A program made the translations under genes and the position numbers. From a bacterium ADurb.Bin157 (GTDB taxonomy: Bacteria > Muiribacteriota > Ozemobacteria > Ozemobacterales > Ozemobacteraceae): a stretch of DNA of 55,535 bases. Under the pieces are notes generated by a model, which searched no databases, was not told the origin of the DNA, and was given only the letters and a program-made list of their open reading frames with translations. This document shows positions 25,862 to 34,700 of the stretch, in pieces. The DNA is taken from NCBI GenBank assembly GCA_002070375.1, contig MWDD01000015.1, positions 1 to 55,535 of the forward strand, written 5' to 3'. Positions within the stretch are counted from its first letter, which is position 1, and every line of letters begins with the position of its first letter.

Positions 25862-27901
25862 TTACCAGGCTAGCAGCACCGCTTCACCGGGCATCAGATT
25901 ATATTTAAGCTTTTGATATTTAACTTCGAAGGTTTTGCCGCTTATTTGGTCTTTCAGTTCTTTGCAGTCTGTAGGCAAACACCAGTGTAAATCGATTTCA
26001 GAGCCAAGAGCGTTTTCAAAGTCTCGGTTGAAAAGCACCATCACATGCGTGCCTTCGCCGCGTCTTATAAACGCAATGACATCGGAATGACCTGTTAGCA
26101 GTTTGCAAAAAGATTCGGGGCTCTTTTGCAAAACGGCGCCGCCAAATTCTTTGCGCAGTTTGATTACTTTTTGCATGAAACCGAGCATTTCGTGATTGCC
26201 GTTCCAGTTATACGCGCACAAATCGAATAACGCAAGTTTTTTCCCGCTTAACGATTTTAGGTCTTCGTTAGAAAAGTCTAACCCGGTGTTTACAGGCATG
26301 GTTTCGCCTAACTCTTGCCCCGAATGTATAAATACAATACTGTGCGGCAACATTGTGTTTACCAAAAACGCATATTTCGAATAAAGCTCTTTTCCGGCTC
26401 TGGCGGCCGCACGCGGGGTGTTGTGGTTTTCGACGGCGCCAAAGAAGGCTAACGGAACACCCTGAGAACCCAAGTGCTCAAGCATGTCATACATTCCGTC
26501 GCGTCTGTACTCAACCCACCAAGAGTAGCCAACAACCGCGTTATACCCGGCGTCAACACTGCTTTGAGTTATTTCGAAGTTTTCTGATAAAAAGCAGAAG
26601 TTGGGGTCTGTTTTGCGCGCTTTTTCGATTAGGCGTCTCATAAGTTCCACCGGAACAGCGTGTCCCATGTCAACCATTACCCCGTCTATTCCGTATTTCG
26701 TTTGGTAGGTCGGAATGAGGTCTATTATGTATTCCCATAATTCCGCGTTTGCAAGCTCCGGTTGGGCAAGCTTATTGTCATACATTCTGATTGTGTTGTA
26801 GGCAATGTAGTTAAATTCGGGATTTTCCGAGTTCTCATCTTTATACATTTTTAAATATGTAACATCGCCCCAAGGCGGTTGATTGTCGTCGGGCGGCCAA
26901 TCTGCAAATGCACCCGGAATTCTCACATCACACATTTTTTTTGTGACCGGGTCTTTGGCTTTTGCAGTGTATTTGCCATCCTTTGTGAGTTTAATGTTCT
27001 TTTTCTCGGGCGCAAGTTTGAAAAAGTTTCTGTAAATGCTTGAAGGAGCCGGCAGATCATTAAAATCATGAGCGGCAACTTTTGAATTTATAACATGCAA
27101 ATCTTGGCTCTCAAAAACCGGATTTCCGTATGTTGTTGCGATTTTTTCGGGGTCAGTTTCGCCAATTTTTCTGTCTTGAACTTTTTCGTCTATCCAATAA
27201 ACCCAATCCGGGTGTTCCGCTATAATGTCCGAGTCTTTGCTTGCTGTTCTGAAAACAAACTCGCAAATCACCCGAATGCCCATTATGTGACAGGCTTCAA
27301 TAAAGGCTTTAAATTGTTCTTCGGCACTCATGCCCAGTAATGGGTCGGCCAAGGTTTCTTCGATTTTATAAGGATTCTTAATCGCGTAAGGAGAGCCGAG
27401 TTCTCCTTTGTTCCCGTCGTGGCCGATTGAAGTAATAGGAAGCAAGTGTATCACCGAGCAGCCTAAGCTTTTTATGTAGCCCAGCATTGCTATGGCTTTT
27501 AAAAATGTGCCGGATTCTCTGACTCCGTTGCATAAAGTAACATCTTTAGCGTCTCCGCCGAGTTTTCCGTCTTGGTTGTGGTCAAAGGCAGTCGTGAGGC
27601 GTACAAACATGTTGTATATGGCCTCGTCGTTTATCCAGCTCCCCCCTTTGCCTCCCTTAATCTGTGAGTTAAGAGATTTCAACGGATCAATGTTTTCGAC
27701 CCTGTGTTTTTCTATGGCTTCAATATGTTTTAAAAAGAATTCACCGGGGTTAACCTCTACGGCTTCTTTGCCGTCATTAAGGGGTTTTCCCGCTTCTGTC
27801 CAAAGTGAGGGTACATAATATTTTTGTTTGAATTTCTTTTGAGACAGCTCCTTAAGCTGAGCTTTCATAATCTCTAATGGTGTGCCGGCACTTTTACTCA
27901 T
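25862..27901 (-). CDS. GH13 family glycoside hydrolase/transferase, GlgE-like, with Asn at the third catalytic site
   Basis: About 679 residues from ATG 27901, chosen because AAGGAT lies 8 bases upstream. A GH13 barrel is shown by region II GVMVDMGHAV (nucleophile Asp411), region III FLSENFEI (acid/base Glu440) and region IV ENHNTPR. In region IV the usual catalytic Asp of NHD is Asn494, with His493 retained. Region I is also divergent: VICEFVFRTASKD with a following EHPDWVYW resembles maltosyltransferase GlgE (the EHPEWF region) more than alpha-amylase. A C-terminal beta domain with an alpha-amylase-like sandwich is present (IAFIRRGEGTHVMVLFNRD). It heads the minus-strand run with the MutL/orr/alr genes, 10 bases upstream of MutL. 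There is no signal peptide, so it is cytoplasmic. Activity is uncertain because of the Asn. Confidence 0.8.
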   Translation of the reverse strand: MSKSAGTPLEIMKAQLKELSQKKFKQKYYVPSLWTEAGKPLNDGKEAVEVNPGEFFLKHIEAIEKHRVENIDPLKSLNSQIKGGKGGSWINDEAIYNMFVRLTTAFDHNQDGKLGGDAKDVTLCNGVRESGTFLKAIAMLGYIKSLGCSVIHLLPITSIGHDGNKGELGSPYAIKNPYKIEETLADPLLGMSAEEQFKAFIEACHIMGIRVICEFVFRTASKDSDIIAEHPDWVYWIDEKVQDRKIGETDPEKIATTYGNPVFESQDLHVINSKVAAHDFNDLPAPSSIYRNFFKLAPEKKNIKLTKDGKYTAKAKDPVTKKMCDVRIPGAFADWPPDDNQPPWGDVTYLKMYKDENSENPEFNYIAYNTIRMYDNKLAQPELANAELWEYIIDLIPTYQTKYGIDGVMVDMGHAVPVELMRRLIEKARKTDPNFCFLSENFEITQSSVDAGYNAVVGYSWWVEYRRDGMYDMLEHLGSQGVPLAFFGAVENHNTPRAAARAGKELYSKYAFLVNTMLPHSIVFIHSGQELGETMPVNTGLDFSNEDLKSLSGKKLALFDLCAYNWNGNHEMLGFMQKVIKLRKEFGGAVLQKSPESFCKLLTGHSDVIAFIRRGEGTHVMVLFNRDFENALGSEIDLHWCLPTDCKELKDQISGKTFEVKYQKLKYNLMPGEAVLLAW

Positions 27902-28076
27902 ACAGTTATATCCTTCCACTTAGATAATCTTCCCATTCAATACTAACATATTAACCATCTTTTTTTAACTATTTTGTTACATTTTACAAATGATGAAACC
28001 TGTGGTTATAAAATCTTGCTCTTTGTTTAAAAATCTATTAAAATTGTTAGACAAATTAACAATTTAAGGTATTTAA

Positions 28077-29240
28077 ATGAATCTGATCTACATCTCACCA
28101 CACTTTCCGCCGAATTTTACTAACTTTTCCATAGAACTTGCAAAAAACGGCGTTAATGTCCTCGGCATAGCCGATACTCCCTATGAGCAACTCGACGATT
28201 TGCTTAAAGCATCACTCACGGATTACTACAGAGTAGAAAACTTAGACGACTACAATCAAGTCTACAGAGCCTGCGCCTGTTTTATACATAAGCATGGCCG
28301 CATCGACAGAGTTGAATCACACAACGAATATTGGATGATGCACGAAGCCAGATTAAGAGAAGATTTTAATATAATCGGCCCCGGTGTGGCGCAAACAGAA
28401 AAAATTAAGCGCAAATCCGAGATGAAAAAAATCTTTAAGGCAGCGGGGGCACCGGTTGTTGAAGGTGAAATCGTTAAAGACCAAAAGTCTTTGCAAAAAT
28501 TTATTAAAAAACACGGGTATCCCGTATTTACCAAGCCCGACGTCGGAGTCGGCGGTACAAGAACTTTTACCATTTTTAACGAAGAAGATGTAAATACTTT
28601 TTGGAAATATAAACCCGATGTAAATTATTTTGTGGAACCATTTATTGACGGCATTTTGATGACCTTCGACGGAATTGCCGACCAAAACGGTGAAATTGCG
28701 TTTACTTCGTCGCTTCGCTCTACCAACAGCGCTTCGTCGGTCATAGAAAACGGCGAAGATTTAAGCTTCTATATCGTCAGAGAAATACCCGAAGACGCGG
28801 AAGCGGTCGGACGAAAAGTTCTTAAAGGGTTTGATATCAGAGCAAAGTTTTTCCATTTAGAGTTTTTGCGTCGTAAATCAGACAATAAGCTATTTACTCT
28901 CGAAATGAACTGCCGTGCACCCGGCGGATACACTCTTGACTTGATAAATTTTGCAAATGATATCAGTGTTTATCGTGAATGGGCTAATATTATCGCTTTT
29001 AATGAATTTAAAGCAAAATTTGAACGTAAATATTACGCGGCGCACATCGCTCGCAGAGAAGGCAAGAACTACCTGCACACAAACGACGACATTTTCCGAA
29101 AATATAAAGAGAAAATTGTTTCTTATACCGCGGTGCCGGCAATATTCGCCGATGTAATGGGTAACGAAGCGTTTCTTGTAAGGTCGCGTGTAGAAACCGA
29201 TATCAAAGAAATGATTGAGTTTATTCAGGCTGTAAAATGA
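28077..29240 (+). CDS. ATP-grasp family ligase
   Basis: A 387-residue protein of the ATP-grasp superfamily. It has an N-terminal Rossmann-like preATP domain (about 1-105, LIYISPHFPPNFTNFSIELAK and a RVESHNEYW segment), a lysine-bearing ATP-binding segment PVFTKPDVGVGGTRTF (about residues 150-165), and the catalytic HLEFLRRK and LFTLEMNCRAPGG strands (about 261-284) that hold the metal-ligand Glu/Asn. Such enzymes join a carboxylate to an amine or thiol using ATP. The substrate is not evident; the layout resembles PurK/carbamoyl-phosphate-type ligases and peptide-type ligases. AAGG precedes ATG 28077. Its stop overlaps the ATG of the next gene, so the two are coupled. Confidence 0.85.
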   Translation: MNLIYISPHFPPNFTNFSIELAKNGVNVLGIADTPYEQLDDLLKASLTDYYRVENLDDYNQVYRACACFIHKHGRIDRVESHNEYWMMHEARLREDFNIIGPGVAQTEKIKRKSEMKKIFKAAGAPVVEGEIVKDQKSLQKFIKKHGYPVFTKPDVGVGGTRTFTIFNEEDVNTFWKYKPDVNYFVEPFIDGILMTFDGIADQNGEIAFTSSLRSTNSASSVIENGEDLSFYIVREIPEDAEAVGRKVLKGFDIRAKFFHLEFLRRKSDNKLFTLEMNCRAPGGYTLDLINFANDISVYREWANIIAFNEFKAKFERKYYAAHIARREGKNYLHTNDDIFRKYKEKIVSYTAVPAIFADVMGNEAFLVRSRVETDIKEMIEFIQAVK

Positions 29241-30004
29241 ATAATGATTTGAGCAAAATTGAACGGGGCGCTTACACCGTTTATTTCAATAAAAAAGATG
29301 AAACGGTAGTGTTGGAGCTGCTAAAGTGTCTTGAAGATGCGGAAAAAAATATTTGTGATGTTTTTTGTCTCAAGGTGCCTTATATTTGCACTTTCTTTTT
29401 GCTCGAATCTGCCGAAGAACTTGAAAGCATAATGGGGGTTACCCCTAAAATCGGCGAAAAACTCAGAGTAGACTATCGAAGCAGCACCATACTCTTTTAC
29501 ATGGACAGAATCAGAAGTGAAAATATCGGAGAAGCGGCCTTAAAAGAGCTTGGACATCTTATTTTTAACAATATGGTCGATGAACGTGAAAATGCTGTGA
29601 GGCAGTGGCGAAGCCCATCTTGGTTGCGAGAGGGCTTCGCGCTGCAACTGTCTTATCTTTCAAGAATTGACCGCGAAGATTGGCTTAAGACAGGTTGGCT
29701 CGAATTACAATCAATTTACAAAGAGGGCAAGCTCATACCTCTCTCGGTCTTGGAAAAAGATATAAACTATATACCCAACCCGACAAGGCGTTATCTCGCA
29801 CTTTTTCAAGCATATTTTATGGTTCGCCTTTTAATTGTTACATGCGGCGACTGTTTCTTTGAAAACTACGCGAATACGATGCGCAGGATGCCGGATAGTC
29901 CGGCAAACGAAGTTTTTCTAAAATTCACAAATACTGATTTTGAAAAATTTTACGGTATGTTTAAAATTTGCGTAGAAAACAACGCCGACCTGATGCCGGC
30001 GTGA
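29237..30004 (+). CDS. Gluzincin-like protein with a broken HExxH motif
   Basis: A 255-residue protein without a signal peptide. It keeps the spacing of the peptidase MA/gluzincin fold. A motif KELGH at residues 103-107 occupies the HExxH position, followed after 20 residues by WLREGFALQL (Glu132), which is the third-ligand WxxEG pattern. The first histidine is replaced by Lys103, so zinc would have to be bound by His107 and Glu132 only, and proteolysis is unlikely. The start ATG overlaps the upstream ATP-grasp stop (ATGA), and the two are surely co-expressed. It may be a non-catalytic partner of the ligase. The family call rests on the two motifs and their spacing. Confidence 0.6.
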   Translation: MNNDLSKIERGAYTVYFNKKDETVVLELLKCLEDAEKNICDVFCLKVPYICTFFLLESAEELESIMGVTPKIGEKLRVDYRSSTILFYMDRIRSENIGEAALKELGHLIFNNMVDERENAVRQWRSPSWLREGFALQLSYLSRIDREDWLKTGWLELQSIYKEGKLIPLSVLEKDINYIPNPTRRYLALFQAYFMVRLLIVTCGDCFFENYANTMRRMPDSPANEVFLKFTNTDFEKFYGMFKICVENNADLMPA

Positions 30005-30012
30005 TACCGAAA

Positions 30013-32430
30013 TCAGATCATTTTTTGTTCTTCGAGAATTTGATTTAAAAAGAGGTAAGCCTTGTGCAGCTGCTTAAACGAAATATCGGGGTTTGTTGAA
30101 TTGGCGGCCGCTTTTATGGCCGAATCAATAACGACAAACGCGTCTTGATATTTGTTGCAATACCCGAGACAATAGCCCAATATCAGTCTTGATTCAACAT
30201 CGGCCGGCGAAATTTCTACAGCGCGTTTAAGCACTTTTACGGCTTCGTCATATTGTCTGAGCTGAATGTGCAACGCTGAAAGCTTTTGGTATATTACCGG
30301 GTTGCGCGGCGACAAAGTGACCGCATGAGACAAGAGTTTTATGCTTTCGCCGTATTTTCCGGCAATTTGATAAATTTGCGCTAAAATTAAATAGGCACCC
30401 AAAATCTTGGGGTAAAGCTGCAAAGCTTTTGCCAAATAATTAACAGCGCTTTCGTATTTTCGATTGTAAAAACAAATTGTGCCTAAGTTAAACAGAGCCT
30501 TAACTATGTTGGGGTTGATTTCAAGGGCTTGATTATACAAATCTGCCGCTTCGGTATTGCGTTTTTGCATGAAGCAAAGGTTCGCATATGCCAACAGATT
30601 TTTCAAATGCTTAGGCTCAGCGGTATATATGCTTTTGTATATTTTTTCCGCAGAATCAAAGTTTCTGGTTGTTATATATTCGTTTGCAAGTTCAATATCG
30701 TCGGCAAACCGCGTGTCAGCAATTATTTGAGGTGTAATTATCGGTTCTTGGGGCGGTTCCGGAGGTTGAACCGTTTTTTCAGAGACTTTTTCGAGCTTGT
30801 CTCTGAATCTGGCAACTTCCGGCTTCGCTTTTTCTGTCGGTTTAACCGGTTCTGCGTTGTCAGGCAGTTCCGGTTCAGTGGGTTTGGTCGAGGGTGTGGG
30901 TTCATCTTGTTTGGGTGCGCCGCCGATTGCTTGTCTAATTGCATCCGGGTCTTCTAAAAGGTTCGTTAAAATTTCGTTGACCGACTTTGAAAATTCTTCG
31001 TTTAAGCTTATTTCTTTGCCGATTTCTCCTAATACAAAAGTGGCAGACAAAACCATCTTTTTATCATCAGAGGTAAACAGTGAGTTTAAATTGTCTAAAA
31101 CATCGTATTTACCCCAACCCCATAGATTTCGTATGGCCGTGCTCTTAACTCTGTTATCATCGTGCCTCAAAAGATTGTTAATGCTCTGCACAAACTCCAT
31201 TTCAGGCTCTCGAGTGATCTTAGATACAGCATCTATTGTGTTAGAAATTACACGCGGGTCTTCTGATTCGAGATAAGGCATAATCAACTCTAAAACTTCT
31301 AGGTCGCCTAATTGTCCAAGACAAGAGATTAAAGTCGCCTGAACAATAAAGTTTTCTTCTTTGGGCAACTTTTCTTTTAAAATTTCTAATGCTTCATCCG
31401 GGGCGCATCGGGTTATTGCCAAAGCCGCTTCGACACGCACGTCAAAATTGGGGTCGTTTAGCATGGGCCGAACGTGGGGCAGGGCGGTTTTAAGTTCAAG
31501 TTTTCTGATCGCATTAGTCGCGTTTCGCCGAACATCAGGGTCTTCGTCTTTTAATGCTTGGGAAAGTTGCCGAAGAAACTTCGCGTCTCCGGTCTCGCCA
31601 ATCGCGTAGGCTGCCGATGCTCTGTACCATTTGTCTTTGTGAGTGAGCATTTGCTGCAAGGTTTGGCTTACCTCAAAGTCGCCGTATTTCCAGATTGCCT
31701 TAGCAACGTTCGCCCGCACGCGATTGCTTGGGTCTTCGAGGTAGGGTTGTAGAATTCCTACAATCGAACCTGATTTCAAAACTTCTATAGCCTCAATGGC
31801 GTTAGCTCTGACGCGTGGGTCTTCATCTCGCAATGATGACTGAAACACGGGCATAAGCTTGTCTGATGCCATCATGCCAAGGGCCATAATAATCGATGCT
31901 CTTATTCGCGCGCTTTTTTCTTGTCCCAACAGTTTTTTTAACAACGAAATCGCACGCCAGTTTTTTATTTTTCCAATCGCTATAATCGCACCTATAATCG
32001 CATCTTCTTCAAAAAACAGCTGGGAAGAATGCCCTTCTATGCCCTCGCCCTCAGCCGGCAGTGTCGTGCCTGCTCCGGTTTCAATATATGTGTTTAAAGC
32101 TTCCATTAAAATGTCGAAAGCTTCGGGATTTTCGAGCATGCCAAGTGCGCGGGCAGCATTGAATCTTACTTCTTGTTGGGAATCATTCAGCGCGTTTATT
32201 AACAAACCGACCGACTTCGCGTTGTCGATATTGCCTAACGCGAGTGCCATAAAATCTTGAATATTGTCGCTCTCGTAGGTCTCAAGCAAAAAATCTGTGG
32301 CTTTCTCGCCTTTAAACTTTGAAAGCGCTATAGCTGATTCACGCCTTAAATCATACTCTCCGACCAAAAAATTATTGATAAGTCTGGCAATAAGAGGCTG
32401 TATGTTCATCAGAACCGCTGTTTTAGTCAT
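30013..32430 (-). CDS. HEAT-repeat and TPR scaffold protein (large, divergent from the PilT cluster)
   Basis: An 805-residue protein. Residues 1 to about 485 are HEAT/PBS-lyase-like repeats of about 31-37 residues with the recurring pattern of a paired helix and conserved Asp/Arg turn (for example LKDEDPDVRRNATNAIRKL and LNDPNFDVRVEAALAI). About 490-565 is a Pro/Glu/Lys/Thr-rich disordered linker, and about 570-790 are TPRs with the usual pattern (AANLY..., ALEINPNIVKALFNLG). There is no signal peptide or membrane segment. AGGGA precedes ATG 32430 at 11 bases. It is transcribed away from the first PilT gene across a 147-base divergent region and has the same architecture as the 714-residue protein inside that operon (34697-36841), so a shared scaffold role in the motor is likely. 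Confidence 0.9.
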   Translation of the reverse strand: MTKTAVLMNIQPLIARLINNFLVGEYDLRRESAIALSKFKGEKATDFLLETYESDNIQDFMALALGNIDNAKSVGLLINALNDSQQEVRFNAARALGMLENPEAFDILMEALNTYIETGAGTTLPAEGEGIEGHSSQLFFEEDAIIGAIIAIGKIKNWRAISLLKKLLGQEKSARIRASIIMALGMMASDKLMPVFQSSLRDEDPRVRANAIEAIEVLKSGSIVGILQPYLEDPSNRVRANVAKAIWKYGDFEVSQTLQQMLTHKDKWYRASAAYAIGETGDAKFLRQLSQALKDEDPDVRRNATNAIRKLELKTALPHVRPMLNDPNFDVRVEAALAITRCAPDEALEILKEKLPKEENFIVQATLISCLGQLGDLEVLELIMPYLESEDPRVISNTIDAVSKITREPEMEFVQSINNLLRHDDNRVKSTAIRNLWGWGKYDVLDNLNSLFTSDDKKMVLSATFVLGEIGKEISLNEEFSKSVNEILTNLLEDPDAIRQAIGGAPKQDEPTPSTKPTEPELPDNAEPVKPTEKAKPEVARFRDKLEKVSEKTVQPPEPPQEPIITPQIIADTRFADDIELANEYITTRNFDSAEKIYKSIYTAEPKHLKNLLAYANLCFMQKRNTEAADLYNQALEINPNIVKALFNLGTICFYNRKYESAVNYLAKALQLYPKILGAYLILAQIYQIAGKYGESIKLLSHAVTLSPRNPVIYQKLSALHIQLRQYDEAVKVLKRAVEISPADVESRLILGYCLGYCNKYQDAFVVIDSAIKAAANSTNPDISFKQLHKAYLFLNQILEEQKMI

Positions 32431-32540
32431 TTTGTAGTTGTTCCCTGTAAAAGTAAGAAGTGTAAATAATATAACAAACTAAATGAATTTTTTCAAAGAT
32501 AAAGTTTTATATTTGCATCAGTCCTGCAAATAGTTTATCC

Positions 32541-32569
32541 TTGAATGTACATCAATAAGTAGGTATACT
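32541..32569 (+). promoter_or_regulatory. Promoter of the PilT cluster, apparently leaderless
   Basis: TTGAAT (32541-32546), a 17-base spacer and TATACT (32564-32569) are separated from ATG 32578 by only 8 bases. The start of transcription should fall at or beside the start codon. No Shine-Dalgarno is seen before the ATG. Confidence 0.7.
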
Positions 32570-32577
32570 CTAAAAAT

Positions 32578-33660
32578 ATGGCAGACGAACGAAGTTTATT
32601 TAAATTGCTTAAGCTTACTTTCGAACAAAACGCTTCCGACTTGCATCTCAAAGTCGGAAAACCCCCCGCGATCAGAATTGACGGCGTAATCAAACAGCTC
32701 AAAGAGTATAAATTCAACAAATATGATTTCGAAAAAATTATTGAAGTTTTGTTAAATCAAGAGCAAGAGCGCATATTCAGAGAAAAACATGAACTCGACT
32801 TTTCATACGCTCTTGAGGGAGTCTGCCGTTTCAGAGTAAATCTTTATACCGACTTAAATGGTTTTGGCGCCGTCTTTCGAGTAATTCCATATCGTATCAT
32901 GACTTTCGACGAAATAGGCCTGCCCTCTGCTGCCCGCAGACTAATCGAGCAGCCCAACGGACTCATCCTGATTACCGGCCCCACCGGTGCCGGAAAAACT
33001 TCAACTATGGCAAGCTATCTAAACTACGTTAACAACGAAGCCGCACGCCATGTGGTTAGCCTCGAAGACCCAATCGAATATCAATTCGAAGACAAAAAAA
33101 GCTATTTTAATCAGCGCCAAATAGGCTCTGATTGTCTGAGCTTCTATGACGGCCTGTTGACTGTATTACGCCAAGACCCCGATATCGTGGTCGTGGGCGA
33201 AATGCGCGAGCCCTCTACAATTTCTTTGACCCTAAATGCCGCCGAAACAGGAAAACTCGTTCTGGCAACTCTTCATACAACATCGGCCGTTGCCACTGCC
33301 GAACGTATAGTAAACGTTTTTCCCGAATCAAAACACCACCAAATACTTTTGCAGCTTTCTATGGTTATGCGCGGCGTCGTTTCACAGGTGCTTGTGCCAA
33401 AAATTGACGGCGGCCGTGTAGCGGCATTCGAAATATTGCTCAATACCTCGGCGGTTCGTTCCCTGATAGCTGACGGAAAAATACACATGCTCCCTTCTTA
33501 CCTTGAAACAGGCGCAGAGCAAGGTATGTGCACTATGGAAATGTCGCTCGCTCGCCTTGTCAAAGACCGGGTAGTCTCAAAAGAAGACGCTTTTGCAGTT
33601 GCACCGCACCCCGCTTCTCTTCATAAACTGCTTAACGAAGTCGTCGGGCAAAGGGTCTGA
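32578..33660 (+). CDS. pilT: PilT-type pilus motor ATPase, first paralogue, all motifs intact
   Basis: A 360-residue secretion ATPase of the PilT group. It has an N-terminal PAS-like domain (about 1-100, starting SDLHLKVGKPPAIRIDG) and a C-terminal RecA-like core. Walker A is GPTGAGKT (134-141, Lys140), the Asp box SLEDPIEY (161-168), Walker B DIVVVGE with catalytic Glu208, and the His box TLHT with His233. All catalytic residues are present, so ATP hydrolysis is expected. PilT hexamers drive retraction of type IV pili or related filaments from the cytoplasmic face. It is the first gene of a six-gene operon (32578-39361) and has a promoter only 8 bases upstream and no Shine-Dalgarno. The C-terminal tail lacks the AIRNLI motif of canonical PilT, which is otherwise near here (AVRSLIADGK). 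Confidence 0.93.
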   Translation: MADERSLFKLLKLTFEQNASDLHLKVGKPPAIRIDGVIKQLKEYKFNKYDFEKIIEVLLNQEQERIFREKHELDFSYALEGVCRFRVNLYTDLNGFGAVFRVIPYRIMTFDEIGLPSAARRLIEQPNGLILITGPTGAGKTSTMASYLNYVNNEAARHVVSLEDPIEYQFEDKKSYFNQRQIGSDCLSFYDGLLTVLRQDPDIVVVGEMREPSTISLTLNAAETGKLVLATLHTTSAVATAERIVNVFPESKHHQILLQLSMVMRGVVSQVLVPKIDGGRVAAFEILLNTSAVRSLIADGKIHMLPSYLETGAEQGMCTMEMSLARLVKDRVVSKEDAFAVAPHPASLHKLLNEVVGQRV

Positions 33661-33662
33661 TT

Positions 33663-34700
33663 ATGCTGAAAATATATAAATACTTTCAAATAGCGATTGA
33701 ACGAAAAGCCTCTGATTTGCATCTTAAAGCCGGTTCGCCCCCCGTTATCAGGGTCGGCGGCAGGCTAATACCCCTCGCAGAACCACCTTTGGCTTACCAA
33801 GAAATGCCAAATTTGTTTTTGCCACTGATGGACGTAAAATCCCAAACCGATCTTAAGCAAACCTTTGAAGCGAATTTTATGGCAAAATATAAAAATCGCT
33901 GGCGCGTCCGCGTTTGTATTTATATGCAAAGAGGATGTCTGTCAGGAGCTTTTCGCTTTATTCCGCTTGATATTCCCTCTATAGACAACCTCGGCTTGCC
34001 TCCCATTTTAAAAGAAATCGCTCTTAAGCCCCGTGGGCTATTTTTGGTGACCGGTCCCGCAAACTCGGGCAAAACACATACCCTCGCTTCGATTGTCAAC
34101 GAAATAAATCGCAGCACATCAAGGCATGTGCTCACAATAGAAGACCCCATAGAGTTTGTTTACAAAGAGAAAAAATCAATTTTTACTCAGCGTGAAATCG
34201 GCGTAACATCATCCTCTTATCAAAGCGCATTAATGAACGCCCTAAGAGAAGACCCCGATGTAATTCTCGTGGGTGAAATGCGTGACGTAGAAACCATCGA
34301 AATGGTGCTGACAGCCGCCGAAACCGGTCATCTTGTCTTCTCGACTCTGCACACGGTCGGGGCGGTGCAAACTATTGACCGTATAGTCAACATGTTCCCC
34401 GGACACAGACACGATGAAATCAGAACTCAGCTTTCCATGTCGCTTATCGGGCTTATCTCTCAAATTCTTTTGCCTTGCATTCATAAAAAAGAAAGAGCCA
34501 TGGCTTATGAGCTCATGATACTTAACTCAGCCATGAGAAACATGATACGCGAAAGAAAATCAAACCAGCTTAAATCGGCCTTGATGCTTGCCCGAAAAGA
34601 GGGATGCACGACGCTCAAAGATTCACTCGGAGAAATTCTTAAAGACGAAAGAGTCGACCCGAAGCTGGTCAGTAATATAATGAAAGAGATAGTTGAATGA
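33663..34700 (+). CDS. pilT: PilT-type pilus motor ATPase, second paralogue, all motifs intact
   Basis: A 345-residue protein of the same family as the upstream gene, with which it shares moderate identity. Walker A is GPANSGKT (131-138, Lys137), the Asp box IEDPIEF (159-165), Walker B DVILVGE with Glu205, and the His box STLHTVGA with His230. The C-terminal motif region reads AMRNMIRERK, close to the AIRNLIRE of PilT involved in retraction. The gene starts 2 bases after the previous stop and its TGA overlaps the ATG of the HEAT-TPR gene, so translation is tightly coupled. Together with the first paralogue it could form a homo- or heterohexamer with active sites. Confidence 0.94.
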   Translation: MLKIYKYFQIAIERKASDLHLKAGSPPVIRVGGRLIPLAEPPLAYQEMPNLFLPLMDVKSQTDLKQTFEANFMAKYKNRWRVRVCIYMQRGCLSGAFRFIPLDIPSIDNLGLPPILKEIALKPRGLFLVTGPANSGKTHTLASIVNEINRSTSRHVLTIEDPIEFVYKEKKSIFTQREIGVTSSSYQSALMNALREDPDVILVGEMRDVETIEMVLTAAETGHLVFSTLHTVGAVQTIDRIVNMFPGHRHDEIRTQLSMSLIGLISQILLPCIHKKERAMAYELMILNSAMRNMIRERKSNQLKSALMLARKEGCTTLKDSLGEILKDERVDPKLVSNIMKEIVE

